44,357 nucleotides of DNA from Acidobacteriota bacterium (GTDB lineage Bacteria > Acidobacteriota > Aminicenantia > UBA2199). Below are positions 15,462 through 23,472 of this stretch, piece by piece. The translations under genes were made by a program, and so were the position numbers. The stretch spans positions 1-44,357 of the forward strand of contig JAHIKI010000036.1 of assembly GCA_018897435.1 (NCBI GenBank), given 5' to 3'. Numbering within the stretch: the stretch's first letter is position 1; every line of letters begins with the position of its first letter. Under the pieces are notes generated by a model. That model was not told the DNA's origin. It saw only the letters and a program-made list of their open reading frames with translations, and searched no databases.

Positions 15462-17450
15462 TCATTTAAGGGAAAAAGTGTAGGCCTTCTCGCTCTTGTT
15501 GCCGCCACGATCATGCGCCCGCACCAAAAGACGGTTTTTCCCTCTTTGCAAATGCTGGAGATCTTTGATTAATATGTGGTTCCAATCAGGATCATACTCG
15601 GCATCGACAATCTGGCCGTTTAAAAACACCGCAACCGTCTGTTCATCGATCCCCTTGCCCCGGTCACTGACATGCACCACCAGGCGTTTCAACCTTTGCA
15701 GATGCCTTGACTCGGGGTTGCGGAAAAAAATCGCCGGCGGATCAATATCCCTGAGCAGAGCGAAAATTCCGGCTGTAAGGACCCGGCATTTCATGTATCC
15801 CGGATCGTGGTCGGGATGGGTAGCAATGTAACTCCATTTTTTTGACTCAATGCGGTATTTGAAAATACCCAACTGCTCAGGTCGGGTTTCTCCGGCGGGA
15901 ATCTTGAACTTGAAAAACACAGCGTCCAGGAAAGCGAAGTGGTCCGGTGCTAATTTGATCGGACCGGCCAGCAAGGGAAATTCCGTTTTTAGCTCGACCC
16001 GCTCAAACAGCAGGACCTTTGGTTCCAAAACCGATGTGGAACCGAACTCGGCGGTAAAATCATGGAAACGGACGACCTGGGCAAAATTTTTTATTAAAAG
16101 AACCGCTTGCAGTATTTGTTGCCTTTCTTCCACCCGCTGTTGGCCGTCGGACAATTCAAAACGTAGCAGCAGGCGCGGATCATGGTTCAACGGCTTGAAG
16201 CAATAATACAACCCGGCTGCGTATTCATGGGCCGCAACAGCTTGCTCACGATCACCCTGGATGATCTTCAGTTTCAGCAGGGTGGCCGGAACGGAGAGAT
16301 CCTTGATCTTGATCACCACGTCATCTTGATTGACATAGGTTGAAAATTCAGTTCTCTGCATGATACCGCTGTCAGTTTTCAGCACAGGATATTTTTTCTG
16401 CAGCCTGGAGGAATCCTTGCCGGTCACCATATGCAAGGGGATCAGGGCCAACGCCTGATTCTGCTGCCGGTCTTTGACGATGATCTTGATCTCGTGTGGG
16501 CCTGGAGACAATTGCCCCAATCTTTCGGCCAAACGTACCCTTGTTTTTTCCAGGTCGAATCCGCTCTGGTAACTGAGGTTAATAAAATAGGCGCCGGAAG
16601 TCGAATAGGCCATATCATAGAGCATGCCCAATTGGTTGTTGTCATCGCGTGTCAAATAGTCAAAATCGACTTGAAAAACCGGCTGGCCGTCCAGGAAGGC
16701 TTGCAAACTGTAGGGAGCGACTACATGGCCAACATCGGAAAGGTCAAGCGCATGCAAGGACAGGTCGAACGGCCCTGTAACCGTCAAAGGTTCTTCCAGG
16801 GTGTACAGCGTTCCATTTTTTCGTAATTTAAAATAAAATTCTCCACAATCGTCATTGATCATAGATGGACCGCGGCTGCGCAGCAAGATCCCTTTCAGCA
16901 GGGGTTCGTGCTCATCATGGGGGAGGTTGCCGATCAGCGACAACGGATTGATGGCCCGACCGAGTTGGTCGCGTATTTCCAGGTGCAGGTGGGGAAAGCC
17001 GGAGCCGCTTTCGCCGCTGAAAGCAATGACCTCGCCCCGGCGCACCGGCAAAGGCACCGGCAAGGCCCAGGGGCCGAAATATTTTTTTCCGCGTTTTTGC
17101 TGCACCTGGGCGACCTGGGCTTCGATGTCCTCACGGAATTTTTCCAGATGGCCGTAAACGGAATACCGGCCGTCCATGTGGCGCAGGTGCAGGCAGCGAC
17201 CATATCCCCGATCCGACATGGAGATGCGCTCGATCACCCCGGCAGCTACAGCCAAAACCGGAAAACCGGTTTGCCTGAATGTCCGCAGGTCGATACCGGC
17301 ATGGAAATGGTTGGACCTGAATTCCTGGAAGGTCGAACTGATACCGTTGTTGATGGTCAGCGGCCAGACGTATTGCTTTTCATTTTCCGGCGCTGTCAGC
17401 AGGCTCATCGCAGCGGTTGCGATCAAGGATAATAGGAATAATGCTCTCAT
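15462..17450 (-). CDS. M23-family metallopeptidase, exported
   Basis: 662 residues with a signal peptide (MRALFLLSLIATAAMSLLTA). The LytM/M23 zinc peptidase domain occupies about 28-175: HAGID gives His50 and Asp54, and PHLHLE gives His154 and His156, so all expected metal and catalytic residues are present. M23 enzymes cut peptidoglycan cross-bridges. The remaining 480 residues are beta-rich, with several Ig-like segments (for example SDRGKGIDEQTVAVFLNG and NRLLVRAHDRGGNKSEKAY), perhaps wall or partner binding. A -10-like TATAAA lies 11 bases before the ATG and there is no clear ribosome site, so its leader is very short. Confidence 0.9.
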   Translation of the reverse strand: MRALFLLSLIATAAMSLLTAPENEKQYVWPLTINNGISSTFQEFRSNHFHAGIDLRTFRQTGFPVLAVAAGVIERISMSDRGYGRCLHLRHMDGRYSVYGHLEKFREDIEAQVAQVQQKRGKKYFGPWALPVPLPVRRGEVIAFSGESGSGFPHLHLEIRDQLGRAINPLSLIGNLPHDEHEPLLKGILLRSRGPSMINDDCGEFYFKLRKNGTLYTLEEPLTVTGPFDLSLHALDLSDVGHVVAPYSLQAFLDGQPVFQVDFDYLTRDDNNQLGMLYDMAYSTSGAYFINLSYQSGFDLEKTRVRLAERLGQLSPGPHEIKIIVKDRQQNQALALIPLHMVTGKDSSRLQKKYPVLKTDSGIMQRTEFSTYVNQDDVVIKIKDLSVPATLLKLKIIQGDREQAVAAHEYAAGLYYCFKPLNHDPRLLLRFELSDGQQRVEERQQILQAVLLIKNFAQVVRFHDFTAEFGSTSVLEPKVLLFERVELKTEFPLLAGPIKLAPDHFAFLDAVFFKFKIPAGETRPEQLGIFKYRIESKKWSYIATHPDHDPGYMKCRVLTAGIFALLRDIDPPAIFFRNPESRHLQRLKRLVVHVSDRGKGIDEQTVAVFLNGQIVDAEYDPDWNHILIKDLQHLQRGKNRLLVRAHDRGGNKSEKAYTFSLK

Positions 17451-17531
17451 AAAGATGATATTTTATACAAGAATGGTTATAAATGCAAACTGCGCAGGCA
17501 GCAGTTGAGGCCCGGATTGGCGCTTGGATTC

Positions 17532-18200
17532 TCAATTACATGAACGGCGCTCAGAACCGGCGTTTCTCCTCTCCAGGAAAGTTTTAATATGATCACGCAC
17601 GGCCTGGTGGGTATTGTCGTCACAAAACATTTTCTGCAAGCCCGTGAGTCCCAGGTAGGGAATGATCTTCAAAAGGATTTTGATGGGTGCTTCCCGATCG
17701 TGGGCAACGGCTTCGGCCACGGCCGGATTCTGGTGCCACTGGGTGGCGTCCAGCGCCGTGTAGAAATTGTAGCGCTCAGTTGCGCGATTGACAAAACGCA
17801 GCACCACGTCTTCACTGCAATAACCGCTTTGCAGAATGGTTTGGATCAGTTGCGGCTGGTTTTCTTCACTGAAAGTGAGCAGCAGCGAGTTGGGTGCCAT
17901 TTTCAAAAGTGAGATTTTCTCGCCCAGGGCCAACCGCTTGTAGCGCTGGCTGAATTCCAGCTCGGCTTTCTTGCGGATGAATGGGTTGGTCTTGACGTTT
18001 TTAATGACCCGTACCAGGTCCACGGCGAACAGTTTGCTGATGATGCCCAAAGAAAGGCTCTGGGGGAATTTGGGATGCTGGGCCAGGTGCAGCAAAATCC
18101 GGTATTCGTTTTTATGCTGCCGGTAGATCTCTTCCAATTCCTCCTGGCTGATCCCGGCGCTATGCAGTTTTTTGATGACGGTTAAGGGTGGCAAGACCAT
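17532..18200 (-). CDS. Uncharacterised helical-repeat protein
   Basis: 222 residues, no signal peptide or membrane helix. The sequence is almost entirely alpha-helical with short paired helices (ILLHLAQHPKFPQSLSLGII, NPFIRKKAELEFSQRYKRL, APIKILLKIIPYLGLTGLQK), which suggests a HEAT-like solenoid that binds a partner. I do not recognise a family. It begins one base after the stop of the UbiA-type gene (TGA-A-ATG), so it is translationally coupled to it. That constant coupling is the only hint about its role. Confidence 0.72.
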   Translation of the reverse strand: MVLPPLTVIKKLHSAGISQEELEEIYRQHKNEYRILLHLAQHPKFPQSLSLGIISKLFAVDLVRVIKNVKTNPFIRKKAELEFSQRYKRLALGEKISLLKMAPNSLLLTFSEENQPQLIQTILQSGYCSEDVVLRFVNRATERYNFYTALDATQWHQNPAVAEAVAHDREAPIKILLKIIPYLGLTGLQKMFCDDNTHQAVRDHIKTFLERRNAGSERRSCN

Positions 18201-18201
18201 T

Positions 18202-19083
18202 TCAATGATTCACCAGCAAAATGAAAACACTGACCCAAAGGATGATGTTCAGTGTAAAGGGCAGGTCGCTGTAGATGATATCGGTAGGACTCTCCCCTTC
18301 CCCCTTGGAATAAGCAAGAAACAAATAGCGAAAAATGCCGAAGATGACAAAGGGAACCGTATAGTAAAGTTTGCTGGTATGAAATTTCTGTTGGACATCA
18401 AGGGAAAGGACATACATGATGTAAGAGATCAGGGTGGTGGCCGTGGCGATGCTGATCATCTGGTCCAGCATACCCAGGTTGTAGCTCTGCAGGGTCTTGC
18501 GGGTGAGCTGCTCGGGATGCAGGCTTTGAATTTTAAGAAACTCCTGCCGGCGCTTGATCAGGGCCAGGAAAATGGCCAGCAGAAAAGTGGTGATCAGTAT
18601 CCAGGGATAAACGACGACATGGTTTACCGCGCCACCGATCATAATGCGCAGCACGAACCCCAGGGCGATGACCATGGTGTCAATGATGACCACGCTTTTT
18701 AAAAACAGTGAATAAAGAATGTTCAGGCCGATATACAAAACGGCGATCACGAAGAATTCGCGGTTGAAACGGGCGATGAGCAGCAACACTCCGGCCAGCA
18801 AAGCAAAGGCCGCCAGCCCAGCGACAGGCGCGCTCAAGCGGCCCGAGGCAATGGGTCGGTTCTGTTTTACCGGGTGCAGCCTGTCATGGCCACGATCCAG
18901 GATATCGTTGAAAATGTAGATCCCGCCTGTGACCAGACTGAAGAGAAAAAAAGCCAGCAGGCTTCTCTGAATGTAAGCGGGTTGGAACATGTGCAGGGAA
19001 AATATCATGGGAGCAAAAATGAATATGTTCTTCACCCATTGTTTGATGCGCAGGGAAATCAGGATATTTTTCAGCATTGTCAT
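18202..19083 (-). CDS. UbiA-family prenyltransferase, decaprenyl-phosphate phosphoribosyltransferase type
   Basis: 293 residues with eight or nine membrane helices. The first Asp-rich motif is NDILDRGHDRLHP (Asn59 to Pro71), followed by NRPIASG, as in the subgroup that moves phosphoribose onto decaprenyl phosphate (Rv3806c-like). RRQEFLKI and LQSYNLGMLDQMISIATA also fit that subgroup better than quinone-forming UbiA. The product would feed a DprE-type epimerase for arabinose-like sugar donors, but no dprE1/E2 gene is in the window. The ATG is preceded by a palindrome with a -10 box and by no ribosome site. Confidence 0.85.
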   Translation of the reverse strand: MTMLKNILISLRIKQWVKNIFIFAPMIFSLHMFQPAYIQRSLLAFFLFSLVTGGIYIFNDILDRGHDRLHPVKQNRPIASGRLSAPVAGLAAFALLAGVLLLIARFNREFFVIAVLYIGLNILYSLFLKSVVIIDTMVIALGFVLRIMIGGAVNHVVVYPWILITTFLLAIFLALIKRRQEFLKIQSLHPEQLTRKTLQSYNLGMLDQMISIATATTLISYIMYVLSLDVQQKFHTSKLYYTVPFVIFGIFRYLFLAYSKGEGESPTDIIYSDLPFTLNIILWVSVFILLVNH

Positions 19084-19101
19084 TTTGGTATTATACCAAA
19101 A
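19083..19101 (-). promoter_or_regulatory. Perfect palindrome holding the -10 box at the UbiA start codon
   Basis: TTTTGGTATAATACCAAAA is a perfect 19-base inverted repeat. TATAAT is at its centre (19095-19090) and its last A is the A of the start codon, so the -10 to ATG gap is six bases. It could be a repressor operator over a leaderless promoter. The -35 region is weak (ATTACT at 17 bases), which suggests an activator or a weak promoter. Confidence 0.55.
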
Positions 19102-19117
19102 GTTCAGTAATTAGTAA

Positions 19118-19212
19118 TTAGTGAGTAGAGATTAGTGATTGGTAAAAATCAAATTTCAACTGTCTCGATTATTGCCTTTACAAATCATAATTTACTAATC
19201 ACTATTCACTTA
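19118..19212. repeat. Degenerate inverted repeat after pgi
   Basis: AGTGAGTAGAGATTAGTGAT on one side and the complement of AGTGAATAGTGATTAGTAAA on the other form an imperfect inverted pair about 90 bases long. The pgi stop codon lies within its right arm. It may be a decayed miniature element or a shared terminator structure. Confidence 0.4.
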
Positions 19213-20837
19213 GAACTGTGCTTCTTGAAATACTCGATCAAAGCTCGGGTGGAGCTGTCTTGGCTGGATTCCATTTCCGTATCACCGGCAAGCCGGAGCA
19301 GGATTTTTTTGGCCAGGCTCTTGCCCAGCTCCACCCCCCACTGGTCGAAGGAAAAAATGTTCCAGATTACTCCCTGCACGAAGACCTTGTGCTCATAGAG
19401 GGCGATCAATTTGCCCAGTACGTTGGGGGTAAGCTCTTCGGCCATGATGGTGTTGCTGGGGCGGTTGCCGGGAAACTCGCGAAAAGGCAGCAGCGTTTCG
19501 GGAACGTGTTCAGCTGCCAGTTCCTCCAAGGTCCTGCCGAAAGCCAGGGCCTGGCTCTGGGCGAACATGTTGGCCAGCAATCGCTCATGGTGGTCTGCAA
19601 AGGGGTTAAGGGAACGACAAAAGCCGATGAAATCGCAGGGCACCAGGTGGACACCCTGGTGCAGCAGTTGATAAAAAGCGTGCTGGCCGTTGGTTCCCGG
19701 TTCGCCCCATAGCACCGGTCCGGTCGCGTAATCGACCGAGCGCCCTTCGCGGTTGACGCGCTTGCCGTTCGATTCCATGTCCAGCTGCTGCAGGTAAGCA
19801 GGGAAACGCCGCAAGTATTGGTCGTAAGGGAGAACGGCGTGGCTCGGGGCGTCATAAAAATTGATCTGCCAGACGCCAAGCAGGGCCAGCAGAACCGGCA
19901 GGTTCTTTTCCCAGGGAGATGAGCAAAAATGGCGGTCCATTTCCCAATAGCCGCGCAGCATTTCCTCGAAGCGCTCTGGACCGACAGCCATCATGACGGG
20001 AAGGCCGACAGCGGAAGCCAGGGAATAGCGGCCGCCCACCCATTCCCAGAATTCGAATACATTCTCCGCAACGACGCCGAAATCCAGCGCCGCCTTAGGG
20101 TTGGCGGTCACAGCCGCAAAATGGCTGGACAAAGCGGTTTCTTGAGAGAAATGTTGGAGCAGCCAGGCGCGGGCGCTGGCGGCGTTGGCCATGGTTTCCT
20201 GGGTGGTGAAGGTCTTGGAGGCGATAATGAACAAAGTATTTTCCGCTGACAGCGACCGCAGTGTTTCGGCCAAGTGTCCGGGGTCCAGGTTGGAGACGAA
20301 ATGAAAATGCAGGCTGCGCTGTGAGTAAAAGCGCAGCGCCTGGCAGGCCATCTGCGGCCCCAGGTCACTGCCGCCGATGCCCAGGTTGACGACATGGGTC
20401 AGCGGATGGCCGCCATGACCCAGCCAACAGCCCGATCTGATTTTCTTAGCAGCCGCCGCCATGTGTTCCCGCACCCGGCGGATCGCCGGCATAACGTCGC
20501 AGCCGTCGATCCGGACCGCTCGCTCGGAAAAATTGCGCAGCGCCCAATGCAGGACGGGACGATCTTCGGTTTCATTGATCTTTTCAGCCGCGAACATCCG
20601 TTCGATATCGTTATCCAGGCCGCAGGCCCTTGCCAGTCCGATCAGCAATTCCATGGTCTCGGCCGTGACCGGGTGCTTGGCGTAATCCAAGCGAATGCCT
20701 TCTGCCTCAACAGCGAAACGGCTGCCGCGTTCGTGGTCGGCGGCGAACAGGTCGCGCAGGTGCAGCTGTTTCATTTTCGCCGCGTGTTTGCCCAGTGCCT
20801 GCCACTCGGGCATCCTTTTCCTGTTTTGCCGGTCCAT
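19206..20837 (-). CDS. pgi: Glucose-6-phosphate isomerase
   Basis: 543 residues, the length of the long bacterial/eukaryotic type. It interconverts glucose 6-phosphate and fructose 6-phosphate in the cytoplasm. Signatures are [19 protein letters not shown], the first PGI pattern region [45 protein letters not shown] (active-site Glu and His) and [15 protein letters not shown] (catalytic Lys). GAGGAG precedes the ATG, and TATAAA about 20 bases before the start is a likely -10. It is monocistronic. Confidence 0.96.
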   Translation of the reverse strand: MDRQNRKRMPEWQALGKHAAKMKQLHLRDLFAADHERGSRFAVEAEGIRLDYAKHPVTAETMELLIGLARACGLDNDIERMFAAEKINETEDRPVLHWALRNFSERAVRIDGCDVMPAIRRVREHMAAAAKKIRSGCWLGHGGHPLTHVVNLGIGGSDLGPQMACQALRFYSQRSLHFHFVSNLDPGHLAETLRSLSAENTLFIIASKTFTTQETMANAASARAWLLQHFSQETALSSHFAAVTANPKAALDFGVVAENVFEFWEWVGGRYSLASAVGLPVMMAVGPERFEEMLRGYWEMDRHFCSSPWEKNLPVLLALLGVWQINFYDAPSHAVLPYDQYLRRFPAYLQQLDMESNGKRVNREGRSVDYATGPVLWGEPGTNGQHAFYQLLHQGVHLVPCDFIGFCRSLNPFADHHERLLANMFAQSQALAFGRTLEELAAEHVPETLLPFREFPGNRPSNTIMAEELTPNVLGKLIALYEHKVFVQGVIWNIFSFDQWGVELGKSLAKKILLRLAGDTEMESSQDSSTRALIEYFKKHSSK

Positions 20838-20925
20838 GCGTCTCCTCGCCCCGTTTTATACATTTTCCACACTTCAAAGTCAAACCATTATGATTTTTAT
20901 CCAGCTCATAATCCTTTTTTGTCCA

Positions 20926-21018
20926 GGCGGGTTTGAATCTATTTGTTTTATGCACGGACGGGTTTAATTCTTTGGGCTGCTATGTGCGGGCGGATTTAAA
21001 TCTATTTGTCTTATGTAC
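20926..21018. repeat. Decayed tandem units leading into the family C hairpin
   Basis: Three related 30-32 base units start at 20926, 20956 and 20988, each of the form GGxxGGGTTT...TTATG(T/C)AC. They lie in the 270-base gap between pgi and larC, which holds no gene. A similar but more decayed run (ATTTGAATCTTTTGG) precedes the second family C copy near 39200. Confidence 0.6.
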
Positions 21019-21057
21019 GGGAGGGTTTGACCCCCTAAAGGGGGCGCGAACCCTCCC
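21019..21057. repeat. Family C double hairpin
   Basis: Outer arms GGGAGGGTT (21019-21027) and AACCCTCCC (21049-21057) enclose inner arms CCCCCT and AGGGGG. The same 40-base structure recurs at 39257-39295, 18 kb away, directly upstream of znuA. Confidence 0.85.
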
Positions 21058-21072
21058 CTACTGAAGAAAACC

Positions 21073-21101
21073 TTGACGGGATTAGGCCGATGGGGTATAA
21101 A
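21073..21101 (+). promoter_or_regulatory. Promoter for a leaderless larC mRNA
   Basis: TTGACG (21073-21078), a 17-base spacer, TATAAA (21096-21101), then six bases to ATG 21108. The -10 sits inside the near-palindrome ATGGGGTAT AA ATGCCCCAT, the same layout as at the UbiA gene. Confidence 0.68.
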
Positions 21102-21107
21102 TGCCCC

Positions 21108-22292
21108 ATGGCGCAAGAACTGCTGTTTCAAACCAATTGCGGGGCTTCGGGAGACATGATCCTGGCCTCCATGATCGACCTGCTCGCCGCCGGCAAAGAG
21201 TTCAAGAAGACCTTTGAAAACATTGGCCTGAACGTGACCGTGACCGTGGAAGACACGGAGAAAAACCACCTGCGCTGCAAGAAGGTCACTGTCGCCTCCC
21301 CCGCCGCCGACCACGCGGTGACCTGGAGCGAGATTGACGCCTTCATCACCACCACCCCTTTTACGCCCGAAATCAAGGCCAACGCCCGCCGCGTTTTCAC
21401 CGCCATTTTCGAGGCCGAAGCCGCGGTTCACGGCAGTGAATTGAAAAATGTTCATCTGCACGAGATCGGCGCCGCCGATTCGCTGGTCGACATCCTGGGA
21501 TTTTGTTTTCTTTGGGAAAAGCTGGATTGCTGCCCGATCTATTTTACCACCCTGGTAACCGGCCATGGAAACATCCAGACGCGGCACGGACTGCTGCCGG
21601 TGCCGCCGCCGGCGGTGCTGCACCTGGTTCAAGGCTACGCCTGCCGCCGCGGTAACATCGCAGGTGAATTGCTGACCCCCACCGGCGCCGCCATCCTGAC
21701 CACGTTCGGCCGTCAGGCTGATGCCGACCGCACAGCCAAGCCGTTTAAAAACGGCTGCGGCTGCGGCCACAGGACCTATGATGGTATGCCCAATCTGCTA
21801 CGCGTTGTGCTGGAAGAAAGAGACGGCGCAAACGCCAACGATCGCATTTGGGTGCTGGAATGCAATGTGGATGATATGGGTCCCGAATTGCTCGCCGCCG
21901 CCGCCGATAAGATCGTGCTGGCCGGAGCCGTGGATATTTTCATCGCTTCCGGCCTGATGAAAAAAGGCCGTTTAGGATTCAACCTAACGGTCCTTTGCCA
22001 CGAAAACGAACGTGAAAAAGTGATCGCCGCCATTTTCCGTGAAAGCTCGGTCATCGGTCTGCGCCAACGTCTGGAAGACAGGGTGATCCTGCAGCGCGAG
22101 ACACAAATCCTCCGCGTGCATTGCCGGGATGTACGGGTAAAATTAAGCTCCTGGCAGAATTGTCCCCTGAACGTCAAGCCCGAATTCGCCGATATCTGTC
22201 ATTTGGCCGAAGAATTGAACATTCCGGTAAAACAAGCCATGTTAATGGTCCAGGGAGCCGTAAATGAAAAGTATGGATATAGACAAGATTAA
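21108..22292 (+). CDS. larC: LarC-family nickel-insertion protein
   Basis: 394 residues. LarC is the CTP-dependent nickel insertase that finishes the nickel-pincer cofactor of lactate racemase and related enzymes. Signatures are FQTNCGASGDMILASMIDL at the N-terminus, NVHLHEIGAADSLVDILGF, LLPVPPPAVL, LLTPTGAAIL and ECNVDDMGPELLAAAADKI. The frame also opens at 21090, but that would place the promoter inside the gene, so I start at 21108. LarA, LarB and LarE, which make the cofactor with it, are absent from the window. The stop overlaps folE by 29 bases. Confidence 0.9.
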   Translation: MAQELLFQTNCGASGDMILASMIDLLAAGKEFKKTFENIGLNVTVTVEDTEKNHLRCKKVTVASPAADHAVTWSEIDAFITTTPFTPEIKANARRVFTAIFEAEAAVHGSELKNVHLHEIGAADSLVDILGFCFLWEKLDCCPIYFTTLVTGHGNIQTRHGLLPVPPPAVLHLVQGYACRRGNIAGELLTPTGAAILTTFGRQADADRTAKPFKNGCGCGHRTYDGMPNLLRVVLEERDGANANDRIWVLECNVDDMGPELLAAAADKIVLAGAVDIFIASGLMKKGRLGFNLTVLCHENEREKVIAAIFRESSVIGLRQRLEDRVILQRETQILRVHCRDVRVKLSSWQNCPLNVKPEFADICHLAEELNIPVKQAMLMVQGAVNEKYGYRQD

Positions 22293-22842
22293 AAAGGGAG
22301 TGAGCCTGATCCTGGATGGCATCGGCGAAGACGCCGCCTCAGAAAGATTGCGGGAAACCCCGGTCCGGGCCGCCGCCATGTTCGCTGAAGTGCTTTCGGG
22401 TACTGGCAAGGATCCCAACGATTTTTTAAAATGCCTGACCGAGGAAAAGCACGATGAAATGGTTATCCTCAAGGATATTCCCATTTATTCCATGTGCGAG
22501 CATCATCTGCTGCCCTTCTCAGGCAAAGCCAGCATTGCCTACATTCCCAAGAAAGGCCGCATCATCGGCCTAAACAACCTGGGCTACCTGGTCGACTACC
22601 TGGCCAAGCGCCTGCAGCTGCAGGAGCGGCTGACCAAGCAGATCGCCGATTACCTGGTGCAGTCCCTTGACCCCTTGGGCGTGATGGTGGTCATCAAGGC
22701 CGAGCACCTGTGCATGACCATGCGCGGCGTGAAAAAGCCGGGTTCGCTGACCATTACCTCGGCCGTTCGCGGCGTGTTCCGCGAAAATCTCGGCCCGCGC
22801 CAGGAAGCCATGTCTCTGCTTACGACCCCGGAAAACCGCTGA
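22264..22842 (+). CDS. folE: GTP cyclohydrolase I
   Basis: 192 residues. It opens GTP to dihydroneopterin triphosphate, the first step of folate, pterin and queuosine pathways. Zinc and active-site motifs are present: YSMCEHHLLPFSGKASIAYI (Cys and His ligands), GLNNLGYLVDYLAKRLQLQE, RLTKQIAD and AEHLCMTMRGVKKPGS (Cys ligand). AGGGAG in the end of larC precedes the ATG, so translation is coupled to larC. The length is slightly short of E. coli FolE because the variable N-terminal helix is reduced. Confidence 0.95.
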   Translation: MKSMDIDKIKKGVSLILDGIGEDAASERLRETPVRAAAMFAEVLSGTGKDPNDFLKCLTEEKHDEMVILKDIPIYSMCEHHLLPFSGKASIAYIPKKGRIIGLNNLGYLVDYLAKRLQLQERLTKQIADYLVQSLDPLGVMVVIKAEHLCMTMRGVKKPGSLTITSAVRGVFRENLGPRQEAMSLLTTPENR

Positions 22843-22886
22843 ACAAGCCCGGCGGCGCGATAGGAAACTGAGTCCAAGGAGGAAAC

Positions 22887-23450
22887 ATGATGGAAGTCAA
22901 AGGCGTGATCATTCATTCGATTCCCAAGAATATCCTGGACAAATTCGGCCAGTACGGGTTGAAACGCTGGTTGGAACTGATTTCGCCCCATGCCCGCAAA
23001 GTGTTCAGTTCCGAAATAGACCAGGAAGCCTGGTTCCCCCTAAAGGAAACATTGATCGAACCCATGGCCAACATCGCCCAACTTTTTTATGACTGGGACT
23101 TGAAAGCCGCCGCCTGGGAGTTCGGGCGCCTGAGTGCCGATGTCAGGTTCCATGGAGTGCGCAAGCTCCTGGCCAAAATTCCCTCGGCCACTTCTCTGAT
23201 CAACAAGGCCGGCGAATACCTCTCCACGCATTACCGCCCCTGCACCATATATGTGCCTGTAAGCGAAGCGAAATTCTGCGTGCTGCGCATCTCCCAGTTC
23301 CCGGAATTGGACAAGACCACCGAATACCGCATCTGCGGCTGGATGGAGCGCGCCCTGGAAATTACCGGCTGCAAGGGTGTTAAGGTGGATATCGTCAAAT
23401 CACTGACCAATTTCCAGCCGGTCTCCGAATACGAATTGCGCTGGAAATAA
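22887..23450 (+). CDS. Conserved protein of unknown function (possible HNOB/DUF2378-like fold)
   Basis: 187 residues, soluble. KGVIIHSIPKNILDKFG at the start, then WFPLKETLIEPMANIAQLFY, and in the second half YLSTHYRPCTIYV and ICGWMERALEITGCKGVKVD. The layout resembles proteins related to heme-NO-binding and V4R-type domains (TIGR02265/DUF2378 style), but I see no clear heme-ligating histidine in context, so this is tentative. AAGGAGG lies before the first ATG. It follows folE by 44 bases and may share its transcript. Confidence 0.75.
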   Translation: MMEVKGVIIHSIPKNILDKFGQYGLKRWLELISPHARKVFSSEIDQEAWFPLKETLIEPMANIAQLFYDWDLKAAAWEFGRLSADVRFHGVRKLLAKIPSATSLINKAGEYLSTHYRPCTIYVPVSEAKFCVLRISQFPELDKTTEYRICGWMERALEITGCKGVKVDIVKSLTNFQPVSEYELRWK

Positions 23451-23472
23451 AATAAGGACCAGCCCGAAGGAC

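Noticed and set aside
20964-21770. Minus-strand open frame of 268 codons across the larC start
   Set aside because: It crosses the larC promoter and coding region; the composition is glycine/valine-rich shadow text.
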